From: Apiotrichum sp. Y4204
Taxonomy: Eukaryota > Basidiomycota > Tremellomycetes > Trichosporonales > Trichosporonaceae
Assembly (NCBI GenBank): GCA_025531455.1
Contig: JAMYHL010000066.1
Coordinates: 163,111 to 227,110, forward strand
Length of the DNA stretch: 64,000 bases
Direction of reading: 5' to 3'
Numbering within the stretch: position 1 is the stretch's first letter; each line of letters starts with the position of its first letter. The notes beneath the pieces are model-generated. The model saw nothing but the letters and a program-made list of their open reading frames with translations, was not told where the DNA came from and made no database searches. Of this stretch, positions 1 to 10,216 are shown one piece after another. The position numbers and the translations under genes were made by a program.

Positions 1-600
1 GGAGATGAACCAGAAGAGGTTGTTCAGTTCAGGGCGCCAGGGGCCAATACAGGGCAAGAACCAGGACGAGGGATGGCAAAAGGGGACCGAAGAATCACAT
101 CACGAACGATCACGCCGAGCTCGCTCAGCTCGGCTACAACTAGTACATCTCTGCATATGATCTGTAGCGCTGTGTAGCGCAGTATCTCCGTACGTCGCTG
201 CGTAACGTCTGATAACATGTAACTCTTCGTACTCGTTCACACTTTCACAGAGCTCGGACATCGAAAAGCAAAAGCAATTACACCCTGCCTCGGCGCACCT
301 GGCGATTACACACCCTGGCGCGTGGTATAGGCTATCGCGCGACTACGACTCCGATACGAATCCGACAAGCGTGCCGAGATGCATTGCTGCGGACCACTGC
401 GCTCGCAGCGTGGGGTAATGATGTGTTTCTCGAATACTCTAGCTCTCGCTTCGCAGCAGCGCAACAGCATGTGCATGCCATGTGAGATGCTCTCCGCCTC
501 TTCCATGACCGGCGAGGTGGCAGGGAGGAGTGGAGTGAGCGACGCGTCTTAAGGTTTTTTTTTTTTTTTGCCTTTTTTTTTCTTCCTCTTGCTGTCTTCC

Positions 601-670
601 TTGATTTTCGTTGATTTTCGTTGATTTTCGTGGATTTTCTTTGATTTTCGTTGATTTTCTTTGATTTTCG
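601..670. repeat. Seven-copy 10-bp tandem repeat with phased T-tracts
   Basis: Seven tandem copies of ttgattttcg, with single-base changes in copies four and six. Each copy carries a run of four T, so T-tracts recur exactly every 10 bases, about one helical turn. Poly-T runs lie just upstream. Phased A/T-tracts are known to curve DNA; curvature here is inferred. Confidence 0.9.
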
Positions 671-3387
671 TTCTGCCACGTATACTGCCAATTGAGCCAA
701 GCCTCCAGAATCCACAATCTACAATTGCGAACACGCACTCTGCCCAATTCTCTCAACTCTCCCTGGCTCGCTGTCGAGCTGTCTCGGCGTCTCGGCGTCT
801 CGGCGCGTTGACTGCCGACCCGACAGGCGTTTGGCGTTCTGGCGTCTGCTGTCTCGCGGCGCGTCGTGGCGCCAGCAGCGTGTGCCACTCAGCCCCACCA
901 AGGCTTTTTATTGTCGAAGTGTGTGAAATACACCCTATAGTCGCGCGGCCGTTGACGGGGCGGTCCGAGGAGAATTGCAGCTCTGAGCGCAGTAGACTAG
1001 CCTCGCGGATTGAGATTGGGCTTAGAGTACAGAGCTAGCATTCTCCTCGTATCTCATGTCCGCCGTGAGTCTGGTCATGTTCAGTATCACTCTTGTTTCT
1101 GCCTCCTCTGCATTCCGTGCTTTACGCTCTCCCGTTTCAGAGTGCCGCCACCTCACGACCATCAAGGCCACCAATCCATTCTGTGGCGCGGCCTTTTACG
1201 CTCTACACGTTGCGCTGCCCAGCCTCTGGTGGGAGAAGGTTGCCCGGGACGACCCTAAACGGCATCCCTGAATGTGCACCTTGCAGTGTTGGCGATCGCA
1301 TGTGCATGCAAGTGCATGCCCTGCGCGTGGGCAAGGTGGGATGGTATACGGGTGGTGCGATACAGATGAGGTGGATATCCTGGATACGACCCGCGCGGCA
1401 GTGGCGCTTCCGCTGGTGGGCATTAGCAGATGGACATGACAAGGCGGAACAAAACGTCGAGCAGCTGCAACGGTGGGCTCCACGGACGTCGATCGGCGGT
1501 GACTGACCTGCACCTGAGCTAGCTGAGCTTGCTGCGCTCTCCATGGGCGTCGCATGTCCCAAAGTCAGGTCCGGGGCGGGGGGGTCAGCTCGAGGCCATC
1601 TGCGCGCCTGTTGGCTACGGTCAGGTTGATCAGGTGCGAGTCTGTTCCGCGACCTGAGCATGCTGAACAGTCCCTGTGGCCCTCGGCGGATTATAGACCT
1701 ATAGGCTTCATAAGCAGTCACTATGCAGTCACGATATGGTCATCGATCGGTCCCTCGAGCTCGGCGATGGGCACGCCATACTTGGCCGAGCGCCCGAGTG
1801 CACCGGCAAGCATCAACTCCGCAATCACCAGCCGCCGAAAACTGGCCCCCTCATCGAGGGAGTGACTACAGTAGCCCCGGCTCGTGTAGGGCTCGGCACC
1901 CTCAAATGACTGTGGCGCCCACACTCATTGTCTGGCCACGTCGGGATATGTGTGTCGTGTTCCATATGATCACACTGCCTTCCCCTTCTGCGTCGTGACA
2001 CTTTTGCGTCGCGACTTCTGGAACTCAGAACTCGACACAAGCTTGCAGGTCGACACATACCGTTCATGAGACGATCAGTACCGAAAGCCAGTAGCGGCGA
2101 TTGCCTCTCGACACCTCGCCTCATCTTCCTGTAATTTTCTTGTCATTTGGCTGCTTAGACTTAGTTTACAGGTACCGTCACCGATTGTGGCAGCATTGCA
2201 GCGGGCAGACTTCACAGTCCCTCGGTGCAAGGGCACGGCTTGCTGCACGGTTTCCTACCTGACGATGCCGAGAGGCATGCCGACATCAAGTTCGGTTGCT
2301 CGATAAGCGCACGAGTAGCTCTCCCCAAAAGTTAATCGGAGAAAAATGGATCGAAAAGACATAATACAAAATCAAGTGCATGGAGCCACTCTGGCCTTCT
2401 GTGCATTCTTTGAGGGCCTCTGCCTTCGAGAAATATTCCGGATCGCGCTGGTCGGGCAGTCCTGTTGCGAGCTCTATGGGCAAACCTCGGATCTCCACGC
2501 TGCGTCAATCGTCCAGGAGATCAGGCTCGGCACCTCTGATTCCAGCTCGCGCCCTGGCCCCAGTTCCGTCCGCTTGGCGCCAGCTTGGTCGGAGTCTGTC
2601 GGCGCATGGGGTGTTCCTAGCCTTATACGATCCGTCTTCCACTCTCGCGCGTTTGGTGGACGTTTTCACCCGCGGCGCCGCTCCACATTTGACATCTCGG
2701 GGGAAGCGCGGAGCTTGAATCAGCCTGGAGACAAGCAATCTGACAATGGAGCGATTGTTGACCGGGATATACCACATCCGCCACCTGGTGGAATGCCGAC
2801 AGTTGTGTGGCTTCCAAGGGATCGGTCACAGAGCACAAAGGAAAATCAAGCGCGTGGAGCTGATACGACCAGCTGGCGATAATGGTGCTCGAGGGAGGTC
2901 TCGCACTCGGACACTACAGCTCCCAACCGTCATCATTGCTCTATACATGCTGCATGCTGTACAATCTGCCCACGAGCTACACGTCGGGGCGAGGTTGAGA
3001 TCCAGGGTCGCGATCTGACTAGCGCCAACTTGTGTGGCATTGTGGCAGTCAGTAGAACACACTCACCTCGATCACCTTTGACAGGCATCTCACCACCACT
3101 CATCCTCCGCTCACCACTCATCTCGCCCTCAACCGGGCCATCCCACGACCCCTCCACCATTCAAGCTAGTGTTTCGTGGCGTCCGCTTGCATGCTTCTCG
3201 CCGCAAAACTGCGCAGCACTCACCATTGATTAATCAACCCCGGTCCGGACTGTCCTCGCCGCTCCGTCACCCGATGTTTGTCTTCTGTCCACCCTCTCCT
3301 CGTCCACCTCTCTCCCACCATATCCAGCGCTCCTTCCACCGTAGTCGCCACCGCTCCCATCTCCGTAGCAGCCCATGCAGCCAGTGC

Positions 3388-3395
3388 TATATAAA
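3388..3395 (+). promoter_or_regulatory. TATA box of the gene at 3463
   Basis: The sequence tatataaa lies 68 bases upstream of the start codon at 3463. It is followed by a pyrimidine-rich leader, the usual fungal core-promoter arrangement. Confidence 0.6.
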
Positions 3396-3462
3396 CATTC
3401 TTTCGCCCCGCTCTTCTTTTCCTTCTTCTTTGTCACTGTCAAAGTGTCTGAAATACACCAAC

Positions 3463-4503
3463 ATGGTTTTCACCACCATCGCCAAAGCGATCCGCAAGGC
3501 CTTTGGCCGCCAAAAGCCTCTCCCTTGCCCCTCACCGCTCAACGTCAATGCGTCAAACACGCCCACCATGTCGTCTACTACGTCCTCTGTCGTCTCCTCT
3601 TCGATTGCACCCCACGCTACTGCCGCCGCCGGGACTGAGCTCTCAGTTCTCGCCGCTCCTTGTCAATTCACCTTCTCGCCCATCATCTCTTACGTCCCCG
3701 GTGACTATCACCCAGAGGGAGTCCCGGTCAGCAACAACGAACCCTGCACTCCCGTGGCCGTTTCTCACCGTTACACCTTTGGTCGCAAGCTCCCCACCCG
3801 CCTGCAAGCTCTGCCTCGTCCGAAGGCCTTTAAAGTCGTTGCTCGCAACGCGGGCCACAAGGAGGCCGTGGTTCACCAACCTGATTCCACTCAATCTCAC
3901 TCACTTTCGGGCGGCAACTCCTCCGACGGCATTTCCGACTTTTATTCGAGTTGTGAGTATCTCGCTCTGCGCTGAACAGACGAGCCTTGTGACTAATGAA
4001 AAGTCGATCCGATTCACGGCAACACATCGGCCTCTGAGGTCCACGTCCCATCATCAGCAGCAGCGGCACGTGCTCCGTTCTTTTTCACCAGCAACGACCC
4101 GTTTATCTCTGAGAGCCACAAGGATGGAGTTTACGAGCGTCTCAAGGCGTTCAGGCTTGGAAGTGCCCCTCCTCCACACAGCTGGTTCCTGTCGGACGAC
4201 CGACAGGAGCTCATTATGCAGCCCCAGCGCACCGAGCTAGGTCGATTTCAAACGTTTGTGTTTCCCAGTCTTGGCCCCCGTTCGCAAAGTTCATTCTCGC
4301 GCCACTCAAGCATGTCCGCGCTGTCTTCGCATCAATCCCTGGCCTGCACAATGTCCTCGTGGTCCTTTTCGTTCACCTCCTCTCGCTCGCCCTCGATGAC
4401 TGGCCACTCCGGCACAGACATTGCCTCTGTTCTCGACCACAACACTTCGGAATTCGTTCCGGTTGACGCCGAGGCCATAACTGAAGAAGGTTTTTCTTTG
4501 TAA
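3463..4503 (+). CDS. Hypothetical protein, two exons, 329 residues
   Basis: I do not recognise this protein. Exons are 3463-3952 and 4004-4503; the 51-nt intron starts gtgagt, has a ctaat branch site and ends aag, and the joined frame runs to a stop. The start is the first ATG after the TATA box at 3388. The protein opens with a basic amphipathic stretch (AKAIRKAFGRQK), then a Ser/Thr/Ala-rich segment. Around residues 60-110 and 165-230 the composition is more globular, with aromatic residues such as APFFFTSNDPF and HSWFLSDDRQE. The C-terminal third is Ser-rich and ends acidic. There is no signal peptide or membrane helix. The splice and TATA evidence make a real gene likely; the function is open. 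Confidence 0.75.
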
Positions 4504-4638
4504 ACATATTCTACGCTCCTTCGTTCTTCTCGCGCTGAACCATGACCTGAGCTGGGGCGCACTACGATACACTGCCATATAAGATATGCACAATGCTTTT
4601 ATCATACGTCCACGCAACTCGACGCAGGTTTCAACAGG

Positions 4639-5333
4639 TTAGGGAAGAGGAATCCCCGCGGCCCCCTTGCTCTTCTGGTAAATCTCACTCAACTCGTCGT
4701 ACATGGCCTTTACGCGCTTCACCTCCTGCCGCATCGCATCCCGGTCAGACTGGGGATACTCCTCGATAAGGTCGTCAAAGCTCTTTGCCGTCCAGTACGA
4801 GTTTTCGCGGTTGTACAGCGGGCGTTTCTTGAGCTGCTCGTCTGTCTCGCCTTCTGCCCGCACTCGGAAGACCTCCTCAAAGATACGAATGTCGTGCGGA
4901 ATGGCGAACATGTCGCGCGTGTCTTCGTACGAGAACATGTAGATGATGTTGTCGAAGCCCGACCAGGTGATGCCCGACAGACCTGTCATCAGTACGACTC
5001 ATCCTAGAAACTGCAAATCCGACGATAGCACTCACACAGCGAGCACGGCTCGTGCGTCGCGTACAAGATGCAGTCCTTGACGTCCGGGCGCTCGTTGGCG
5101 GGGATGGCCCAGAACTTTTGCAGCGCATGCGTCTCGCCATGGAGAAGGGGCGAGACCGCCTCGTCATTAGACGCGGCGACGACGAGCGAGAGGTCGGATT
5201 TGCGGAGGATCGCCGAGCCGAAAATCTTGCCTCCCGCCTCAACGCCCTTGCGCGTCAAGGGAATAACCTCGTCGACCGTACATTTCAGCAGGCTTGGGAG
5301 GAGCGTCGTTGCGGGGGGCATGTCGGTCCACAT
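4639..5333 (-). CDS. Cytidine/deoxycytidylate deaminase-fold protein
   Basis: Exons are 5333-5036 and 4982-4639 (213 residues); the intron ends tactgatgacag. The zinc-dependent deaminase signature is complete: HGE (His ligand and proton-shuttling Glu) near residue 70 and PCSLC (two Cys ligands) near residue 98, with the second Cys pair completed across the splice junction. Such enzymes hydrolytically deaminate a nucleobase, nucleoside, nucleotide or tRNA base. The substrate cannot be read from sequence, and the long charged helical C-terminus (residues 120-213) is not typical of the tRNA deaminase Tad2. The ATG at 5333 is the first one downstream of a good acceptor (ctgaccatcccag, ending at 5345), so a 5'-UTR intron is likely. 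The gene is divergent from the D-serine dehydratase gene. Fold assignment is firm, substrate unknown. Confidence 0.82.
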
Positions 5334-5800
5334 CGTGTATGCTCCTGGGATGGTCAGGTACGTCGAGGGAGAGAGTGAAGAGAAGGGTGGAGTGGACGAA
5401 GAAAAGCCAGGAGTGGACGGGAGCCCATTCTTATGTGGTCGCCAGTGGTTGTTGTCATTGCGATTGCGTTCATTTTCCACATGATCTGGGCTATCTGCCC
5501 ACCATCAGCGTCTCACATGACGTTCCCCGCACTGTTATCAGACAGGGTATGCATGTCTTGGCACCCGAAACGCGATATCATCGGAGAAAAAACGCGCTCC
5601 AATTGGTGGAAAAAGTAGATGATGATAAATGAAACGAGGAAGGCAAAAAGATTGCCTTCTGGCGCCTCGTAGGAGGGTTTGGAAAGAAATTCGAACAGAG
5701 GTCTTGCGGGACAGCTTCTGTGGTATTTGGTAAAAGACAAAACACTAATAAGTGAACGACCGTACCCGCACCTCTGATAACCTAGAAAAACTGCGGGTTC

Positions 5801-5808
5801 TATATAAA
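5801..5808 (+). promoter_or_regulatory. TATA box of the D-serine dehydratase gene
   Basis: The sequence tatataaa lies 138 bases upstream of the ATG at 5946, on the coding strand of that gene. Confidence 0.55.
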
Positions 5809-5828
5809 GGGCTCACAGGCTGACCCCT

Positions 5829-5840
5829 CACGTGACGTCA
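5829..5840. promoter_or_regulatory. Overlapping CACGTG and TGACGTCA sites
   Basis: The 12 bases CACGTGACGTCA contain a perfect E-box palindrome (CACGTG, bound by bHLH factors such as Cbf1 or Pho4) overlapping by two bases a perfect CRE palindrome (TGACGTCA, bound by ATF/CREB-type bZIP factors). The site lies 21 bases after the TATA box. Binding is inferred only from the motif. Confidence 0.5.
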
Positions 5841-5945
5841 CCACCAGCTATGAAGGCAGAAGTAGGACAACGCCCAGAATGAGCCATTGATGCCCACCCC
5901 ATCTCACTCATGATCCAACATCTACCTCCCATCCACTAGCCCGAC

Positions 5946-7326
5946 ATGCCAACCTCGACATTCACACCCCTCGCCCAGCTCCCTCTTCCGGACGCGGGTG
6001 CGCTTCGGGATGAGTTTGCGGGCCGCTCCCTCTCGGAGCTCCGCACGCCCGCGCTCGTCATCGACCGCAAGGGGTTCAAGGCCAATTGCGAGGAAATGGT
6101 GCGCAATGCGGAGGGCAAGGGGCTGAAGTTCCGCGCACATATCAAAAGTATGTTGTGATGCGCTCTATCGCTGGGTTTGGCTGCATTTCGGTCATCGAGA
6201 TTTTGTCACTCACACATAGCCCACAAGACGCCACAGGGGACGCGACTGCAAGTTGAAGCGGGCAGCGGCGTGCGCGCGCTCATTGCGAGCACGATGCCTG
6301 AGGTCTGGGGTGTCCTCGAGAGCGGGCTCGTCGAGGAGGGCAAGGTGGATGATGTGAGTCAAAGCACTTGCAAGGTTTCTAATGTTAGATCCTTTACTCG
6401 ATGCCGATTTCCGCAGACAGGATGGAGGACCTATCAATGGCGCAGGAGAAGGCCGGGAAGTGCGTTCTTCGCGTGCTCGTCGACCACGCGGACCAAGTGA
6501 CGGCGCTCGCGGAGTCGCATAAGAAACTGAACCGCCAGACGCCGTGGAGCGTCTTCGTCAAGGTCGATGGCGGGGGCCACCGCGCGGGCGCGCCGCCGCG
6601 CAGCAGGCAGATGAAGGAGCTGGTCGAGCGGCTGATGGAGACGAAGGAGGTCGAGGTGTTTGGCTTCTACTCCCGTGAGTTAACCTGACAATGACATCGG
6701 TACTGATGCCAGACTTCGGGCAATCGTACGCTTCCCGCGACCAGGACGCGGCAGAGAAGTACTACGAGGGTGAGATCGAGTGCGTCAACGATGCAGCGGC
6801 ATACGCGCGCGAGCTGGGTCTAAAGGGCGATCTCGTGCTTTCTGTCGGCGCGACGCCGACAGCACACGCCGCTGTTACTGGCACTGCGGGTGACCAGAAG
6901 CTCCATGGCACGCTCGAGCTTCACGCTGGGTGCTACTGCTTGAACGATCTGCAGCAGATGGCCACGGGTCTCGTTGAATCGCCGCGTACTGCCGCGCTCT
7001 CGGTCGTTTCCACCGTTGTCTCCGTCTATCCGCTCCGGAAGGAAGCGCTGTGCGATGCCGGTGGACTGGCGGTAAGCAAGGACACGGGTCCCAGTCCGGG
7101 ATACGGCAAAGTGGTCTCTCATGACGGCTGGATTCTGGGCCGTATCTCGCAGGAGCACGGCGTGCTCACCCACGGTGAGGGCCAAGTCGCTGACGTGCGC
7201 ATTGGAGATATTGTGCGCATCATCCCGAATCACGCCTGCCTTGCGTGCGCATCCCACCCGTGGATCTATGTCGTCGATGGCGGGGAGACGGTCGTCGATG
7301 TGTGGGTGCCCTGGAAGGGTTGGTGA
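5946..7326 (+). CDS. DSD1: D-serine dehydratase (PLP- and zinc-dependent)
   Basis: Predicted to convert D-serine to pyruvate and ammonia, in the fold-type III PLP family with D-threonine aldolase and yeast Dsd1. Exons are 5946-6147, 6220-6353, 6389-6674 and 6713-7326 (411 residues); introns are 72, 35 and 38 nt, all phase-consistent. The alanine-racemase-like N-terminal barrel starts with TPALVIDRKGFKANCEEM. The PLP lysine is K67 in HIKTHKT, a motif completed by the first splice junction. FYSHFGQSY is likewise rebuilt across the third. The C-terminal beta domain has the zinc-ligand motif PNHAC (His381, Cys383) required for dehydratase activity. Length matches the family. The TATA box at 5801 and the E-box/CRE site lie upstream. 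Confidence 0.95.
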
Positions 7327-7605
7327 GGTACAGGCTTGGCGTATCTGGTATCTATTCCTGTGTGGCAGTGAGAACTGTGTGGTTGTTCGTGTGGCAGCTC
7401 ACTCTCACATTCTTTCTGAGGCCGCAGTTCCGGACTTGTCTGCTGAGGATGCAGCTTCGTCGAGCTCTGATAGCTGACACTCATCATTATTTAACCATTC
7501 TAACTCTGCGTTGACCTTCTCGTTCACTTTATTTCACTTCATTTTACTTTTCACTTCCTCACTTTCTCGCCGTCTCGCTATCTCACCTGCGCCATCGTAA
7601 TCAAC

Positions 7606-8491
7606 ATGTTACTCATGACCTTCCTCGTTCTCTTCTTATTCGGGTACGTTGCTCGCGCTTTTCCTCACAGCTGATTCATTTTACAGAATGCTCGCCAGCG
7701 GCTTCTTCTGCGCCGGGGTGTACGGCTGGCTCGCGGTAGTCCACCTCCAACGCCGCCTTGAGGTTCGTAACGCCGGAGCGCAGACCGACACCGACGATTC
7801 CAAGACCATCTTCGTCCAGCTGCCTCAGACGGCTAGAGCTCTCGCCACCACTGACGCCGTTGTGCAGACCGACTCGTCTGCTTCCGATGCCACGGTCAAG
7901 CCCAAGAGGAAGGTAACGATCCCGTTTGACCAGTTCCCTCACATTCTCGCTCGTATTGTTTCTCACGCGGACCCGGACACGCTCCAGGCCCTCCGCGCGA
8001 CCTCGCACAGCCTCCGCGCCTTTGTTACCCCGATCCTGCGCTTTCGCCACATCCAGCTCGACATCTACCCCTTCGTCGGTCCCACTGGCCTTGAGCTCCG
8101 CGTCTGCCTCGGCACCGTCTACCCTTTCCGCACCCGCATCGGCCGCAAGCAGATTCACCGCACCCCTCTCCTCGAATCGGCGAACACGGCTTGCCTTGAG
8201 CTCCACGGCCTCCTCAACACCGAGTGGTACATGCTCATCATGCGCCACACCTGGACCCTCGATGTGCACGTCCACGGCTCGCTCCGCACCCCGCAGGCGC
8301 CCGCTGGCATGGCGCTGACTCGCGCGCAAACTCGTCGCCTTTGGAAAGACGAGCTCGCGCGCCTGGCCTCCGTGCTCCAACACCTGTTTGCCAACATCCG
8401 CACCGTCCGCTCCCACGACATTGACACGCACCATTTCTTCCCCGGGGTCGAGCTCGAGAGAATCGAGGGCGGCTATGAGCGTACCTTCTAG
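7606..8491 (+). CDS. Membrane-anchored F-box-like protein
   Basis: Exon 1 (7606-7643) encodes only 13 residues and joins exon 2 (7687-8491) across a 43-nt intron, giving 280 residues. Residues 4-34 form a long hydrophobic helix (start MLLMTFLVLF), a likely signal anchor. A Ser/Thr/Asp-rich linker follows. Residues 94-139 match the F-box pattern: FPHILARIV, DPDTLQALRATS, then RFRHIQLDI. F-box proteins normally recruit substrates to Skp1-cullin ubiquitin ligases. The remainder resembles the substrate-side region of its two downstream neighbours but is shorter. The first of three related same-strand genes. The F-box call rests on pattern only; Skp1 binding is not shown. The pyrimidine-rich leader before the ATG supports this start. 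Confidence 0.8.
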
Positions 8492-10216
8492 GGCGTGGGC
8501 GTGGGACCACGGAAAAGAACAACCCTGTGCTGTGATCCATGATTTATGAGAATTTACGCGCCCTTCTACTAGCCATCCATACTCATTACCCATAACCGTA
8601 TTCAAGAACGGAAATCAGTTCGAGAAAGAGGAAATCAATTATGAATTACTATCGCTTACACTCCTGAACGTGTGGCATCGAAGGCATTAGCGATTTCGGT
8701 AGCTGTGGGTTGGCTACGGACCTGTTCGTCAGCCAAATGAGGGGACAACGTGAAGGAGCGCTTTGAGTCGCCGAGGTACAAGCAGCGAAGGGTTTCGCCG
8801 TCCAACATCAAGCTCGATATGCGGAGAGCACCTCGCGGCCCACTGTTAACCCATGGCGATTTCATGAGCGTCCACGTCGGCGTACCCAAGATGATGACAA
8901 GGGAGAGATCCACGAGCGCCAATAACTCAGATCCGTCTCAGAGATCTTGATGATCAGAATTGAGTAGGCGGGACAAGCCACCTAGCTCTGACGACTAGCT
9001 CAGGCGCTGATAACGAGAGGGATTGGCGCATCTCGTAAGGGCAAGGTAAACAACACGGACAAAAGACCCAGTGGATGTGAATGGGAAATAATGACAGCAA
9101 CTTGGGCTTCTCTCACGACAGTGTGCAGGTTCTTGGTGGTCCTCGGACCTTGGTAACAAGAAAGATGGCACAGATAAGGTGGGAAGGAGGCAGCGATAGC
9201 GGTGAGAGGGCGGCGACGTGGTGGACGAGGGGGCACCGATTGGGTGGGATTGATGATGCGGGTGAGGAGAACGGAGGGTAATGTCGCATCTGGGAAGATC
9301 GCGAGATCGAGGTAGATCGCTTGGCTGATCTTGATCGATGAGGTTGCGTTTGGAGCGGAACGAGGCGGTGGGCTGTACGCGAGGTGAGGGAGATGAGAGT
9401 TGAGTACCCGGAGCAAGATGTCGGAATCAAGCTCCGTCCTATCTTGCAGTTCAGAGTGCAGACAAATCTGGCGAGGAATGGGTGCCGCAGTACGCGATCA
9501 GGCACAGCAGCGAGCCGCACAACATGCGGGCGAGCATTCCACTCCGAAATGAGAGAGCGTGAGGGGGTGTCTCACCTGCCTCGCGCCTGTCTTTTATTTT
9601 CGGCGCGTTTTCTTTGTTCTTTCCTTGCACAGAGAAAAGCGTTTCTGTGCACTGTCTTACTCTTACTTTCTCTCCATTTTCCATCTTCCAATTTCCCATT
9701 ATTGTTGTTGGGTGCGAGCATCCGCACCTCATCCCATCACACATCTCGCACCACCACACACCTCCTTCTCATTGTGCCTCTCACTACTGACGATACGTAG
9801 CCACAGTGACACAGCACACACCGCGAACGCTAACAACACACACCTCCGCACCACTAACATACACAATCCGTTCCCATGATGAGGGATGGATCTCGCACCT
9901 GACGGGCTGCTGAAGGCACCTGCTGCGCACTGTTGGCGAGCTCCCCAGGCCAGCAGGTCGGCCGAGCTCACCGCTGCTGACATCCGGAGAATACTTATTT
10001 CCTGCTCACAGCTGACATTTCCGTTATCCCTCAACCCCCTCCTCTGCCCTCCATCCCCTCATCTTCCTGCTCACGAGCTCTACTCCCCTGCTCGCTGCCT
10101 CTCACCCCCTGCTCACTGTTCTCTCACCCCAAATCCTCCTCGTCGCCATTTGTGGCACATTCCCAGCCTCCCACACTTTTCCTATTTGCAGATAATTACC
10201 TAGAACCTACCCCATA
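8492..10216. other. Intergenic region, no supported gene
   Basis: The minus-strand frame 8922-8656 has somewhat protein-like composition but no ATG until its 20th codon, no neighbouring exons and no known domain; it may be a relic. The right part (about 9560-10216) is pyrimidine-rich and looks like the promoter and leader of the gene at 10217. I see no RNA gene or repeat. Confidence 0.5.

Larger units (their letters stand above)
1..3462. other. Gene-free left flank
   Basis: No open frame here has recognisable domains, credible splice sites linking it to others, or protein-like composition. The longer frames (for instance 2346-2882 on the plus strand) read as arginine- and serine-rich random translations and overlap equally open frames on the other strand. 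The stretch holds poly-T runs near 555-582 and a 10-bp tandem repeat at 601-670. Its right end is the promoter of the gene at 3463. A gene with many short exons could be missed by eye. Confidence 0.55.
5334..5945. promoter_or_regulatory. Divergent promoter between deaminase and D-serine dehydratase genes
   Basis: This 612-base region lies between two divergently transcribed genes. It contains the probable 5'-UTR intron of the deaminase gene (acceptor at 5345), a plus-strand TATA box at 5801-5808 and a composite palindromic site at 5829-5840. No further open frame looks like a gene. Confidence 0.6.

Noticed and set aside
2346..2882. 178-residue plus-strand frame in the left flank
   Set aside because: Overlaps equally open frames on the minus strand, has no known motif and random-like composition in its second half.
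8656..8922. Minus-strand open frame with fairly protein-like composition
   Set aside because: It begins at TTG, its first ATG leaves about 70 residues, there is no family motif and no adjoining exon could be found.
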